NCBI GenBank assembly: GCA_963678775.2
Contig: CAXXGR010000007.1
Coordinates: 62,001-126,000, forward strand
Length of the DNA: 64,000 nucleotides
Origin: JBFHIJ01 sp963678775
Lineage (GTDB): Bacteria; Bacteroidota; Ignavibacteria; Kapaibacteriales; UBA2268
Reading direction: 5' to 3'
Every line of letters starts with the position of its first letter. Positions within the stretch are counted from its first letter, which is position 1. Of this stretch, positions 27,021-36,589 are shown piece after piece. Under the pieces are notes generated by a model that ran no database searches, was not told the DNA's origin, and was given only the letters and a program-made list of their open reading frames with translations. Both the position numbers and the translations under genes were made by a program.

Positions 27021-27897
27021 TGCCTATTAATATTTGTGATTCTATATAGTCTGTAAGCCAAAGACCAGGTTGTTTAGTTTTATCAAAATCTATCCAATAT
27101 TTTGGCTGATAGCATCTATTCATATACCATGAACCATCCTTTTTTCTTTTCTTACTTAGCAACTCTAATGCAGGATGACATCTTGGATCATCAATCAAAT
27201 TATGTGATTTCATGAGAGCCAGCAGTTCTAAAATATTTACTCTATAGCTAAATGGATAGCTCAATTTGGTTAAATAATCCCTTATAGGCCTACCGTTTGA
27301 TTGTCTCTGATAAAGATTATGTGTCAAAATATACTCCAAACCATCGTCCAATTTGGAATGAATATTATCATTTTGAGTATTAGTTGCTTTGACATAATCA
27401 CTTAGAGCGATAGTTGATTTCGCTACTCCTACATAGCAAGGAGTAGTTTTTAAACATCCTCCATATTTATTAGCTCGGCTACCTTTCCAGTTACTTTCTG
27501 TTCCTCGTATAAAACTTTGAAAATCAAGAATCCATTTGATACCTATATTTACTTCTTTGGAGTCTGATAGACCTGCTTTTATAAGTACAGAGCATATCAT
27601 TGCATTGTAGCAAGCCAATATATCGTCGCTTTTCCCTGAAAAAGAAAATCCAGCTCCATTTTCAGCAGCATTCAATAGAAATGATATCCATTTTTTTGAT
27701 TTTGGTAAATCTAAAGCATAGGGTATTTCCGCCAGCTCTATTAGGCGATTCAATACATTTATCACATCAATTTCAAAATCAGAAACTAACAGATTAATCA
27801 ATTCGGAATTTTCAAGGAATGGCATAGCTGTTTTAAGGTCATTAACTTCCCCTTTTCTAACAAGCTTTTTGAGTGTAAGAGCAGAATCTATAGACAT
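27001..27897 (-). CDS. Prenyltransferase/squalene-cyclase-fold (alpha/alpha toroid) protein of unknown function
   Basis: 298 residues, no signal peptide. Repeated helix pairs with short aromatic loops (IKWILDFQ..., YVGVAKSTIALSDY, LEYILTHNLYQRQ) and a KRKKDGSWYM segment recall the QW repeats of the terpenoid cyclase/prenyltransferase toroid. The catalytic DxDD or zinc sites of known enzymes are not evident. It follows a WYL regulator gene by 8 bp, so the two are one transcript. The role is unknown; it may bind a small hydrophobic ligand. Confidence 0.55.
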   Translation of the reverse strand: MSIDSALTLKKLVRKGEVNDLKTAMPFLENSELINLLVSDFEIDVINVLNRLIELAEIPYALDLPKSKKWISFLLNAAENGAGFSFSGKSDDILACYNAMICSVLIKAGLSDSKEVNIGIKWILDFQSFIRGTESNWKGSRANKYGGCLKTTPCYVGVAKSTIALSDYVKATNTQNDNIHSKLDDGLEYILTHNLYQRQSNGRPIRDYLTKLSYPFSYRVNILELLALMKSHNLIDDPRCHPALELLSKKRKKDGSWYMNRCYQPKYWIDFDKTKQPGLWLTDYIESQILIGKSPTYF

Positions 27898-27905
27898 TAC
27901 AAACT

Positions 27906-28904
27906 CTATTTAGAATAGTTTGATAAAATATTATTCGCTTTTATTTTTATCTCATTTATCAGATTTTCAGGCTTTCTTACCGTTAAAATATCCCCCCAGC
28001 TCATCACCCATGAAATCAAGTCAGGTGCGATGGGGCAGTACATCTTTATTAAAGTCTTACCACCCGTTACTTCTACTTTTTGTGTAGGGTGAAAAGTCCT
28101 GTTTGCAAAGTAATGCTCGTAGCCATTTCTTATTTCAAGTTCACAATGCTGTTTATCGCCGTCAAATACACCAAACCGATCTGTTGTAAATTTCTCAAAA
28201 TTAAATTCCGGAACTTCATGTGATGAAGACTCAACAGGGGTCATTTCAATTATTCCTTCTAACTTTAGCGACCTATGATCGTTATATTTAGGTGTGCAGT
28301 AAGCAACATACAGTGCACCGCGATAAGTAAATATCTTTTCGAGTAATACTATAAAAGTTTTAGGGTCTTTATATGGGACTGACTGATATTTTAGACTTAA
28401 ATATGTTTTATCGTTGATATAATTAATAACTTGTTTCAAGATAGCATTATGCTGTGAATAGTCAAATTGCCCGACATTTTGATCCCAAAACATACTATCA
28501 GAAGAAAGTGGATTCCCCGGAGCAATTTTTTCTAGTTTCTTCATTAAATCAGTAATACTGTCGTAAATGTCAGTACCTCTAAAAGTTTTAAGGTGAGCTT
28601 TCAGCAAATAAAAAGATAGAAGTTCATTGCTTGAGAAGTTTAAATCATAAGTTATATGCTTCTTTCGGGTTGGTATATATTCTGTATATTTCCCGTCTTT
28701 AGTTGTTTCTATCAGATCAAGGCTTTTCAAAAATTTGAGATAGCGATTAATTGTTCTCTCAGAGATATTATTCATTTCAATATCGCCTGATTCTATGTAG
28801 GAGCTTCGAATATCCTCGATGCTCAACCTTCTGTCAGATCTATATGATTCTTTGATTAAATCATAGAGAAATATCACTTTATCAGCATAATCAGGTTTAC
28901 TCAT
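27906..28904 (-). CDS. WYL-domain transcriptional regulator
   Basis: 332 residues. N-terminal winged helix-turn-helix (ISERTINRYLKFLKSLDLIE), a helical middle, then a WYL domain (LSLKYQSVPYKDPKTFIVLLEKIFTYRGALYVAYCT) and the C-terminal extension domain (ENLINEIKIKANNIL). WYL domains bind nucleotides or nucleic-acid ends and often sit in regulators of defence or DNA-damage genes. It lies between a TPR gene and the toroid protein in one minus-strand run. The HTH runs right from the start, so this ATG is sound. Confidence 0.85.
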   Translation of the reverse strand: MSKPDYADKVIFLYDLIKESYRSDRRLSIEDIRSSYIESGDIEMNNISERTINRYLKFLKSLDLIETTKDGKYTEYIPTRKKHITYDLNFSSNELLSFYLLKAHLKTFRGTDIYDSITDLMKKLEKIAPGNPLSSDSMFWDQNVGQFDYSQHNAILKQVINYINDKTYLSLKYQSVPYKDPKTFIVLLEKIFTYRGALYVAYCTPKYNDHRSLKLEGIIEMTPVESSSHEVPEFNFEKFTTDRFGVFDGDKQHCELEIRNGYEHYFANRTFHPTQKVEVTGGKTLIKMYCPIAPDLISWVMSWGDILTVRKPENLINEIKIKANNILSNYSK

Positions 28905-28921
28905 ATTTATCTCTGAAATGG

Positions 28922-30739
28922 TTATACTTTTCTTTTTCTTATTGTATTTATTTTCTCACGAACCTCTTCCGAATATATAGATTGCGGGAACTCAGTTAAT
29001 ATTTTAATGTATATAGTTTCTGCTTCAGAGTAATTCTTTTGCTCTGCAAGATAATCTGCTTTAAGTAGCATAAATTTATCTAAAACCAGTGAAGTGGTAT
29101 TAGAAGTGAGATAGCTATCTATCCTTTCTAAGTATTTCTCAGGTTGTACTATCAAAGATATTTCTAATAGTTTCAAGTATGCATTATTTGCTAAAGAGGA
29201 GCCTGAGGCAAGCGAATAGGCTTTCTCAAATCTAAGTAGAGCATCCTGTAGTTTCTCCTGAGTTTCAGCTTTTAGTCCCATCGCATATTGCTTTATTGCT
29301 TCGGTTTGTTCCTTGTTTTGAGAGATAAGGTGATGTCTTTGCAAGGCATCATTTGCAATATTCGCGTCCGAAAATTTTCCAACTTCTTTATATAATGAAT
29401 CGGCTTGTTCAAGATTTCCATCGAAAAATTCTAAATCAGCTTCCATATATTTGGCTCTGAGAGCAAAGTCACCGCTGCCTTTGTTAAATATTTTTTGTAG
29501 TATAGAGAGGATACTTTTAGCAGAATCAATATCATTATTTTTTATATGAATATTGGCCAAAAGCAAATATGCTTCAGCTGCCTGCGTACTTCTTCCGTAA
29601 CGCTTGTCAGCAATTAAGTCATTGATACTTTTTTTGGCTTCGCTCAAATTGTTTATTTTATTAGAATAAATTTGAGCAATGCGTAGCATACAGTCAGCAG
29701 AAATCGAGGAATTAGTATTAGTTTTGATAATATTTTGATATTCTTGGATTATTTCAAGATACTGCTCTTTAGAAATGTTCTTGTTAGAATTTTCCAATCT
29801 GGCATCCAGAGTCCTTACATAATTAAAAAGAGCGGATGAGAAATAGCGATTCTCTTTTGTATTTCCTCTTTTTATAAGTATCTGCAAGGTTTTTATAGCA
29901 AGCTCATACTCACCATCGTTTCTTGCAGAAATGGCAAAAGTATAAATTTCTCTCCCGTTGGCATTGCTAAGTTTATCAATCCTCTCAATTAATTCCAAAG
30001 CATCATCAGACTTGCCTATTTCTCTTAGATACCAACTATAAATCTGCAAAACATGCAAATCGTTGTTATTTTCATCATATAAATTTTTGAGATATAGATT
30101 AATGTAATCTTTGGCTTCTTTATTTTCCATCAGAGCATATATTCTGCCCTGAGCCTGCTCAGGTCTTTTAGTAAGGTAGAGCAGTTTGATTATTTCATCC
30201 ATTCCGTTTTTATAGTCATTAGTGGCTATATACATTTTGGATAGCTCATCAGCAAACATATTTTTATCAGGAAGCTTACTTCTGCCATCCAGAAGTGTTT
30301 GCACAGCATCTTTAAATAGACCAAGTTTGTTTTGTATAGTACTTAGAGTGCTATAAGTAGTCTGCTCTTTAGGGAATTTGGAGAGTCCGGCATTCCAATA
30401 GTGCTTCGCAGAGTCCACTTTCCCTTGGCTGTAATATAACTCACCAAGCATCGCATATATCTGAAAATTTTTAGCATATTTTACATGTTGAAGAGATTTA
30501 TCAAGTAATTCTGCAAATCTGTTTTCCTGATATAAAATAGTTTTTAATCCGTCAAAAGCTCTTTCGGAAGCAGGATTAGCGTCAAAAATCTGCATATATA
30601 CACGAAGAGCATTTTCAGAATCGCCTCCGTTAAGATAAGAATCTGCCAAACGCAAGCGGTTATTTTCAATATTCTGAGAAAAAGCCATCGAGGAGGCAAA
30701 AATCATAAAAGTTATAATTATTTGCAGAGTGTATTTCAT
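28922..30739 (-). CDS. Exported TPR-repeat protein
   Basis: 605 residues. A signal peptide (1-21, MKYTLQIIITFMIFASSMAFS) precedes tetratricopeptide repeats along the full length (e.g. AYNYA-like helices at LADSYLNGGDSENALRVYMQIFD, ELYYSQGKVDSAKHYWNAGL, LADYLAEQKNYSEAETIYIKIL). TPR proteins of this size act as periplasmic or outer-membrane scaffolds. The specific partner is unknown. It starts a three-gene minus-strand run with the WYL regulator 17 bp after its stop. Confidence 0.85.
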   Translation of the reverse strand: MKYTLQIIITFMIFASSMAFSQNIENNRLRLADSYLNGGDSENALRVYMQIFDANPASERAFDGLKTILYQENRFAELLDKSLQHVKYAKNFQIYAMLGELYYSQGKVDSAKHYWNAGLSKFPKEQTTYSTLSTIQNKLGLFKDAVQTLLDGRSKLPDKNMFADELSKMYIATNDYKNGMDEIIKLLYLTKRPEQAQGRIYALMENKEAKDYINLYLKNLYDENNNDLHVLQIYSWYLREIGKSDDALELIERIDKLSNANGREIYTFAISARNDGEYELAIKTLQILIKRGNTKENRYFSSALFNYVRTLDARLENSNKNISKEQYLEIIQEYQNIIKTNTNSSISADCMLRIAQIYSNKINNLSEAKKSINDLIADKRYGRSTQAAEAYLLLANIHIKNNDIDSAKSILSILQKIFNKGSGDFALRAKYMEADLEFFDGNLEQADSLYKEVGKFSDANIANDALQRHHLISQNKEQTEAIKQYAMGLKAETQEKLQDALLRFEKAYSLASGSSLANNAYLKLLEISLIVQPEKYLERIDSYLTSNTTSLVLDKFMLLKADYLAEQKNYSEAETIYIKILTEFPQSIYSEEVREKINTIRKRKV

Positions 30740-31013
30740 AGTTTATTATTTTCGTAAAGTGAGTAATATATATAAGACATAAATATAACATAAAATAACG
30801 AGTATTTATAAAATCTAGTTGAAATAGAAATTTGATATTAGTTGACATTTGAAATAAAGACGAGATAAACATAAATGCTGCTATCTCAAGAATTGATTTA
30901 ACAATAATATTGAATCGAAACTTTGAATCTGTCAACTAAATTAGACCAACTCACATTTTAATCTTATATTAGTTTTTATACTAAAAAACCTTACTGGCAT
31001 AAAAGAGCATACA

Positions 31014-32267
31014 ATGAAATTTTTCAAGTATTTTGTTATAACGTTTTTTTCTTTTATTGGTTTAATTATAGTAGTAAGCTTATTTCTTCCAAGCCAGATT
31101 GATGCCGAACTTACTGCAAATATTAAAATCAAAAAGAAATACTTATTCAACTATCTGTCTGACATTGATAATGTTAATCAGTGGAGTATGTGGGGTGTTT
31201 CTAATGATTCCACTCTGACATATAAAACAGAATCTGATGCGCAGACGCAGTTGCCTGTCTATAAATGGACTGCTAAATTACTTGGTGCGGGGTATATTAC
31301 TTATACTCAAGTGAAACAGGACACTTTAGAGTTTTTAACGAGTGTCTATGAAGATGAGTTTGAAATGTATGGCTTTATTTCTCTAAAGCAAATAGGCAAT
31401 GAAACTATTCTTTATAGACGGCAAACTATTGATTTGGGCTCGAATCCCGTATATAAAATAGTTGGGTATATAATGCAGGAATATATCTCAAAAGATTTAA
31501 AAAGTGAATTGGATAAAATAAAGGAGCTGGCGGAAGCTATGGAACCAATGGAACATACAATCAAAATTTTATATGACAATAGTGCTCAGGGTGACAAATT
31601 AAAGTACGGCTGGGGACTTTCATGTGTGATAAATGATACTTTGCTTTTTGACACTGGCGAAGATTTTGAAAAATTACAATATAATATCAAAGAAATGGAT
31701 ATTGATCTATCAAAAATTACAACTTTGATTATCAGTCATGACCATTGGGATCACACTGGTGGACTCAAAGGAATAGTACCGATTTTACCTAATTTGCAGA
31801 AAATATACCTGCCACAAAGTTCAAGTAATGTACTAAAATCTATAGCAGAAGATAAAGCTATAATTGGCAAATCCGAGTATGTTAATCTTTCTGAAAATAT
31901 AATACTCACCAAAAACTTCAAAACCAATTACAAAGGAAGTACTTTATACGAACAGTCTTTATTGCTTAAAACTGAAGATTCTTTTTATACTATTTTAGCC
32001 GGATGTGCTCACCCGGGAATAGATGTAATGGTTGCAGAAATAGAGAAAGACTTGGATATAAATATTAAAACTGTAATCGGCGGTTTTCACCTTACAAATG
32101 CAAACGATGGAAAGATTATGTCGATTGTCCTATCGCTTAAAGAGTTAGGAGTAACTAAAGTAGGACCAACTCACTGCTCAGGTAAAAATGCAAAAGAGAT
32201 TTTCAAAAAAGAATTTTCAGGAAATTATATCAATGTTTTTACAGGAAAAGAGGTTGAAATAGATTAG
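31014..32267 (+). CDS. Membrane-anchored SRPBCC domain fused to a metallo-beta-lactamase-fold hydrolase
   Basis: 417 residues. A membrane helix (about 8-28) leads to an SRPBCC/START-like ligand-binding domain (about 30-175, ANIKIKKKYLFNYLSDIDNVNQW). The second half is a metallo-beta-lactamase domain with zinc motif H242-x-H244-x-D246-H247 (SHDHWDHTGG) and later AGCAHPG and IGGFHL, closest to the sub-family often labelled 7,8-dihydropterin synthase-like. The fusion is unusual: SRPBCC and this hydrolase are normally separate. The MFS gene follows after 1 bp. Substrate unknown. Confidence 0.78.
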   Translation: MKFFKYFVITFFSFIGLIIVVSLFLPSQIDAELTANIKIKKKYLFNYLSDIDNVNQWSMWGVSNDSTLTYKTESDAQTQLPVYKWTAKLLGAGYITYTQVKQDTLEFLTSVYEDEFEMYGFISLKQIGNETILYRRQTIDLGSNPVYKIVGYIMQEYISKDLKSELDKIKELAEAMEPMEHTIKILYDNSAQGDKLKYGWGLSCVINDTLLFDTGEDFEKLQYNIKEMDIDLSKITTLIISHDHWDHTGGLKGIVPILPNLQKIYLPQSSSNVLKSIAEDKAIIGKSEYVNLSENIILTKNFKTNYKGSTLYEQSLLLKTEDSFYTILAGCAHPGIDVMVAEIEKDLDINIKTVIGGFHLTNANDGKIMSIVLSLKELGVTKVGPTHCSGKNAKEIFKKEFSGNYINVFTGKEVEID

Positions 32268-32268
32268 A

Positions 32269-33435
32269 ATGAGTGAAAAAAAGTTTGAATTATCTAATGT
32301 TTTTGCCGTAATGCTTAATCATTTTACGCATGACTTTTTTCCTGCTACTATTCCTGTATTAGTGCCTATTCTGTTAGAAAAGTACGAACTCAGTCTCCAA
32401 ATGGGAGCGCTGTTTATTATCATGATAAGAGTTCCTTCTGTTTTAAATCCTATACTGGGAGCTTATGCAGACAGATTTAAACTTAGGTATATAGTGATTT
32501 TTGCACCTATTGTCTCCGCTTTATTTATTAATGCAGTGTATTATTCACCAAATTACTATTTGACCTTATTTTTGCTGCTAATGTCGGGACTTTCCTCGAC
32601 AATGTATCACATCCCGGCACCTGTGATGATGAAGCACTTTTCCGGTGATAAAATCGGAACCGGTATGAGTCTTTTTATGGTTGGTGGCGAAACTGCCCGA
32701 TCGGTCGGGCCATTAGTTTTATCTACTATATTGGCATATTACTATCTGGGAGCGGCTTCCGTTTTGCTAATAGTTGTAGCATTACTAACTTTAGTCTTCT
32801 GGAAAAAATTCAATAAAGCAACAATCTCCGAAGAATATACTCACAAAAAAGCAAAACAAAACGGAATAAAAGAAGTACTCAAAAGAAACAAAAAATTATA
32901 TATGGTTCTTGCTGTGATAATTTTTGTAAAAACCTTATTTACTGCTTCACTTAGTGCCTTTCTGCCAACATTTCTTACTTTCAAAGGAGAGGGAATAGCC
33001 AAAGCGGGGATAGCTCTTGCAGTATTAGAAATAGCCGGAGCTGCCGGAACTTTTCTTGCAGGCACGTTGTCCGATAAGTTTGGTAGATATTCAGTTTTGA
33101 AATTTTCTGTAGTTTTGTCTCCATTGTTTTACTTAGTGTTTTTATTAGCACCGGGAGCTTGGGTTTTAGTATTGTTAGTAATGCTCGGACTTACCGTCTT
33201 TGCAGTAAATCCTATAATCATGGCTCTAATACAGGAAAACGAGAAAGACTACCCGGCGGCAGCAAACAGCATCTATATGACACTCAATTTCTCCTTTAGT
33301 TTCAGTATCCTATATTTAATTGGGCTAATCGGCGATATATGGAGCTTAGAGACTGCTTATACTATTTGTTCGATAGTTGGCTTTGCATCCATCCCGTTTG
33401 CATTTATATTGCCTAAGATAGAGATAAAAAGCTAG
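32269..33435 (+). CDS. MFS transporter, Fsr (fosmidomycin resistance)-like
   Basis: 388 residues, 12 predicted membrane helices. The opening MLNHFTHDFFPATIPVLVPIL and the loop NPILGAYADRFKLR match the Fsr subfamily, which exports fosmidomycin-like and other small molecules. The second-half loop LSDKFGRYSV is a good MFS motif. It is probably co-transcribed with the SRPBCC-hydrolase gene 1 bp upstream, so its natural substrate may be linked to that enzyme's product. Confidence 0.78.
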   Translation: MSEKKFELSNVFAVMLNHFTHDFFPATIPVLVPILLEKYELSLQMGALFIIMIRVPSVLNPILGAYADRFKLRYIVIFAPIVSALFINAVYYSPNYYLTLFLLLMSGLSSTMYHIPAPVMMKHFSGDKIGTGMSLFMVGGETARSVGPLVLSTILAYYYLGAASVLLIVVALLTLVFWKKFNKATISEEYTHKKAKQNGIKEVLKRNKKLYMVLAVIIFVKTLFTASLSAFLPTFLTFKGEGIAKAGIALAVLEIAGAAGTFLAGTLSDKFGRYSVLKFSVVLSPLFYLVFLLAPGAWVLVLLVMLGLTVFAVNPIIMALIQENEKDYPAAANSIYMTLNFSFSFSILYLIGLIGDIWSLETAYTICSIVGFASIPFAFILPKIEIKS

Positions 33436-33648
33436 TAATAGTATTTACTATTCCATACTTATGATATATGCAGAATGTACTTCGTATCCTATTTCTTGGC
33501 AGATTGACACTTCCAGAGTAGTGAAAATAGATATATCACATTGATCCAACAATTCATTTTTCATGCTTCATTAAAAATTTTGCAGATTAGGTCATTTATA
33601 AGTATTTTCCTGAGAATATGCTCATTACACTTTATAAGTCAAAACAAT

Positions 33649-36357
33649 ATGAAAAAGATTATTTCCTACTTTACTGACTGCTACTTTGCGGATAAAAATA
33701 GAAAATTTATAAAAGATATTTTCAATAAAGATGTTGAGTTTGTTTCTTTCATGACCGGAAGGGAAGAGCTTATAAACGGCTTTTTCCCATTTATGTCTAT
33801 AGACTCTCAATATGCTGAAAATATCAGCAAAAAGGCATATATTTATCGTAAAGAAAAGGAAATAGTATACTGCACCGGTTTGCTAATCGGGCAAAAAGTA
33901 AATGAGGAGAGCAGCGAGCTTTACTGCTCACCGATATTAACTCAAAATGCAAACATTCTACAAAACGAATTAGAATATTCTATAGAATTGCAAGCGGACA
34001 CTCTTTCATTCAACGATATGCTGATAGAAAGCCTTTGTGAAGATGATAATCAAAATATCAAAGATTTTCAGGATTTGCTGACAGGAGAGGAAGTACTTTC
34101 CAATAACTCAATTGCTACTATAACTAGGCTCATGGAAGAGAGAATAGCCGGAATAGAAACTTTAGAATTTACAAAATTTCCTGAGTTGTACCCAGAGAAA
34201 GAAGTTAAGAAGAAAATTAGAAATGTCAAATCAAAAAAAGAAGATTTCTTCGAGCTAATTCCATGCTCCTTTATTGCTCTGGTCAAGAAGCCAAATGAAG
34301 CAAAAGGAGTTGTAGGGGAGCTAAATACTATAGCTGAGCATAATGATTATTCAAATGCTTTGGTTTCTCTATTTAATCCCAAACAAAGCGACACAGGTGA
34401 ACGAAAATCAAATACCTGCTTTGTGCCTGCTATCTTAAGTAATGCCCAGGAATCAATAATGAGTTCCATCGAAAGGGGAGATCATACTCTTATTATAGGC
34501 CCTCCCGGCACAGGTAAGTCATATACAATAGCTGCACTTGCCATGGAACAACTCAGCCGTGGGAAGTCTGTTCTTATCGCTTCTAAGCAGAACCAGGCGG
34601 TAGATGTTATTGCTGATAAAATCAATGAGCAACTAAATATGCAGGGCTGTGTGGTGCGTGGAGGTAAGCAAAATTATCTTAAGGAACTGAAAGACTTTCT
34701 GAAACGCTTACTAAATAGTATGTATAAAGATGATTCTATTGATGCCAAAACTCTGAGAAGACTTAAAAAGGAAATACTAACTTTAGACGCTACTATCAAA
34801 AAAATTGAACATAAATTAGAAAAGCAAAGTCAAAAAGAAATAAAATTAGGGCAATTATACGCCCATGGTGCTCACTCTTTTCTTTCATCCATCCAAAAGT
34901 GGTACTTAAATCTGGGTAGCTTTAATCAGAAACCACTCTGGCAGATATATGAAGAATACGACGCTATGCTTAATAAAAAAATAAACAAAATCAGTAAATA
35001 TGCCGGCGACTATAACACTTTGCGAATCAATACTTCTCTAAAGAAGCACCGGGCAGTATTGAATACTTTTTTGAAAGCAATAAGTAGTAGAACCGGAGGA
35101 AAGCAGGAAGACTTATTCAAAACACTTGATTTTTCCGTTTTATTGCAGATATTTCCGGTTTGGCTGGTAAACTTGAGTGATATACATAAAGTGCTGCCTC
35201 TGAAAAAAAATCTATTCGAACTCGTAATTATTGATGAAGCCACTCAGTGCGATATAGCCTCTTGCCTACCGACACTGCAAAGAGCTAAAAAAGCAGTTAT
35301 TGCTGGTGATCCTAATCAGCTAAGACACATATCTTTCCTTTCCAAAGCGAAGCAAGCAGAGTTCCTTGACAAATATGATATGGCGGAAACATCGGAATAT
35401 GATTACAGGAATACTTCTATTTTAGATTTATATTCTGAAAAGATAGTTAACCATCAGAATGTTGTATTTCTCAACGAGCATTATAGGTCATTACCTGAAA
35501 TAATCAGCTTTAGCAATAAAGAGTTTTACGACAATAGATTGAAAATCATGACAGAAAAGCCAATTAATTATGGCTTCCACCCTGTGATATTTCAGCATTG
35601 TAAAGAAGGCAAGAGAGAAGCTGCCGGCTATAATATGTTAGAATCAGAACTGATTATCAACCAAATAAAAGAACTGGTAAATAATTCCGAAAGTAAAACT
35701 CCAAGTATCGGGATTTTGTCTCCATTCAGAAAGCAAGTGGATTATATTTCTGCTGAGATAATGAAAAACTTCTCTTTAGAAATTATCGATAAACACAAAA
35801 TCTTAGTAGGTACTGCCCATTCTTTTCAGGGTGAAGAGCGAGACATCATGTTTATTTCGCTTTGCGTTGAAGCTTCTTCTCATAGTGCGGCTTTTAGGTT
35901 TATTGATAATCCGAATGTGTTTAATGTGGCCATGACACGCGCAAAATCAAAGCAGCACATAGTACATTCTGTTAGTCTTAATGAGTTAAAAGCAGGATCA
36001 TTACTGCATAAATTCTTCGATTTTTATCTTAATTCCACTCCTAAACGATTAGAAGCAAGGGACGAAATATTTGATAGCTTTGCTACTGAAGTAAGTGATG
36101 CCTTAGAAGAAATAAATATTAGCTCGCATATTGCTCTACCTATCGCAGGTCAAACTATGGATATCGTTGCTATAAATGGCAGCCGGAGTTTGGGCATTGA
36201 TTTAATTGGCTTTCCGGGGGATTTTGCAGAGACCTATCCAATAGAGCGCTATAAAATGTTCAATCGAGCAGGCATGAAAGTGATACCACTCCCATATTCC
36301 GGTTGGAGAAACCACCGAGAAGAGTGTATCGGATATATAGTAAAGAGTTTGAGGTGA
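33649..36357 (+). CDS. SF1 (UPF1/DNA2-like) helicase with C-terminal nuclease-like domain
   Basis: 902 residues from the ATG at 33649; the frame is open 36 codons further, back to a TTG at 33541, but that stretch is not protein-like. Helicase: Walker A G284-PPGTGKS291, Walker B VIIDEATQ (D529-E530), a GDPNQL motif, the YRS motif (NEHYRSLPE), GTAHSFQGEERD and NVAMTRAK, so all SF1B boxes are intact. The last 100 residues (MDIVAINGSRSLGIDLIG, YPIERYKMFNRAG) fit the PD-(D/E)xK-like tail seen on other UPF1-type bacterial helicases. Such proteins recur in defence islands. It precedes an ATPase/TOPRIM gene by 232 bp. Confidence 0.85.
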   Translation: MKKIISYFTDCYFADKNRKFIKDIFNKDVEFVSFMTGREELINGFFPFMSIDSQYAENISKKAYIYRKEKEIVYCTGLLIGQKVNEESSELYCSPILTQNANILQNELEYSIELQADTLSFNDMLIESLCEDDNQNIKDFQDLLTGEEVLSNNSIATITRLMEERIAGIETLEFTKFPELYPEKEVKKKIRNVKSKKEDFFELIPCSFIALVKKPNEAKGVVGELNTIAEHNDYSNALVSLFNPKQSDTGERKSNTCFVPAILSNAQESIMSSIERGDHTLIIGPPGTGKSYTIAALAMEQLSRGKSVLIASKQNQAVDVIADKINEQLNMQGCVVRGGKQNYLKELKDFLKRLLNSMYKDDSIDAKTLRRLKKEILTLDATIKKIEHKLEKQSQKEIKLGQLYAHGAHSFLSSIQKWYLNLGSFNQKPLWQIYEEYDAMLNKKINKISKYAGDYNTLRINTSLKKHRAVLNTFLKAISSRTGGKQEDLFKTLDFSVLLQIFPVWLVNLSDIHKVLPLKKNLFELVIIDEATQCDIASCLPTLQRAKKAVIAGDPNQLRHISFLSKAKQAEFLDKYDMAETSEYDYRNTSILDLYSEKIVNHQNVVFLNEHYRSLPEIISFSNKEFYDNRLKIMTEKPINYGFHPVIFQHCKEGKREAAGYNMLESELIINQIKELVNNSESKTPSIGILSPFRKQVDYISAEIMKNFSLEIIDKHKILVGTAHSFQGEERDIMFISLCVEASSHSAAFRFIDNPNVFNVAMTRAKSKQHIVHSVSLNELKAGSLLHKFFDFYLNSTPKRLEARDEIFDSFATEVSDALEEINISSHIALPIAGQTMDIVAINGSRSLGIDLIGFPGDFAETYPIERYKMFNRAGMKVIPLPYSGWRNHREECIGYIVKSLR

Positions 36358-36589
36358 GGGGAGGTAAAATTTATACTAATTATTTGAATAATATTTATGA
36401 TTATAATTAATTATATTATTGGATATTATATTTATATTCAATATGTTTAAATTAGAAAATAGATATAATGTTTTTTATAAATATATTCTTAAAGAGTTTT
36501 ACAAAAGAGAAAAAAAACTAAAGATTCGTCTTAGAACTAGTTGTTCATTGTTAGGAGTTGAATTCGCAGGATCATTTTAGGATAATAGT
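36358..36589. other. Very AT-rich spacer before the OLD-type gene
   Basis: 232 bp of near-pure A/T for the first two thirds, with no open frame, clear promoter box or hairpin. The composition break begins here and continues, more weakly, through the ATPase gene. It could mark the edge of a transferred segment. Confidence 0.5.

Noticed and set aside
33541..33648. N-terminal extension of the SF1 helicase from a TTG
   Set aside because: 36 residues of hydrophobic, non-conserved sequence without a ribosome site; ATG at 33649 gives a normal start.
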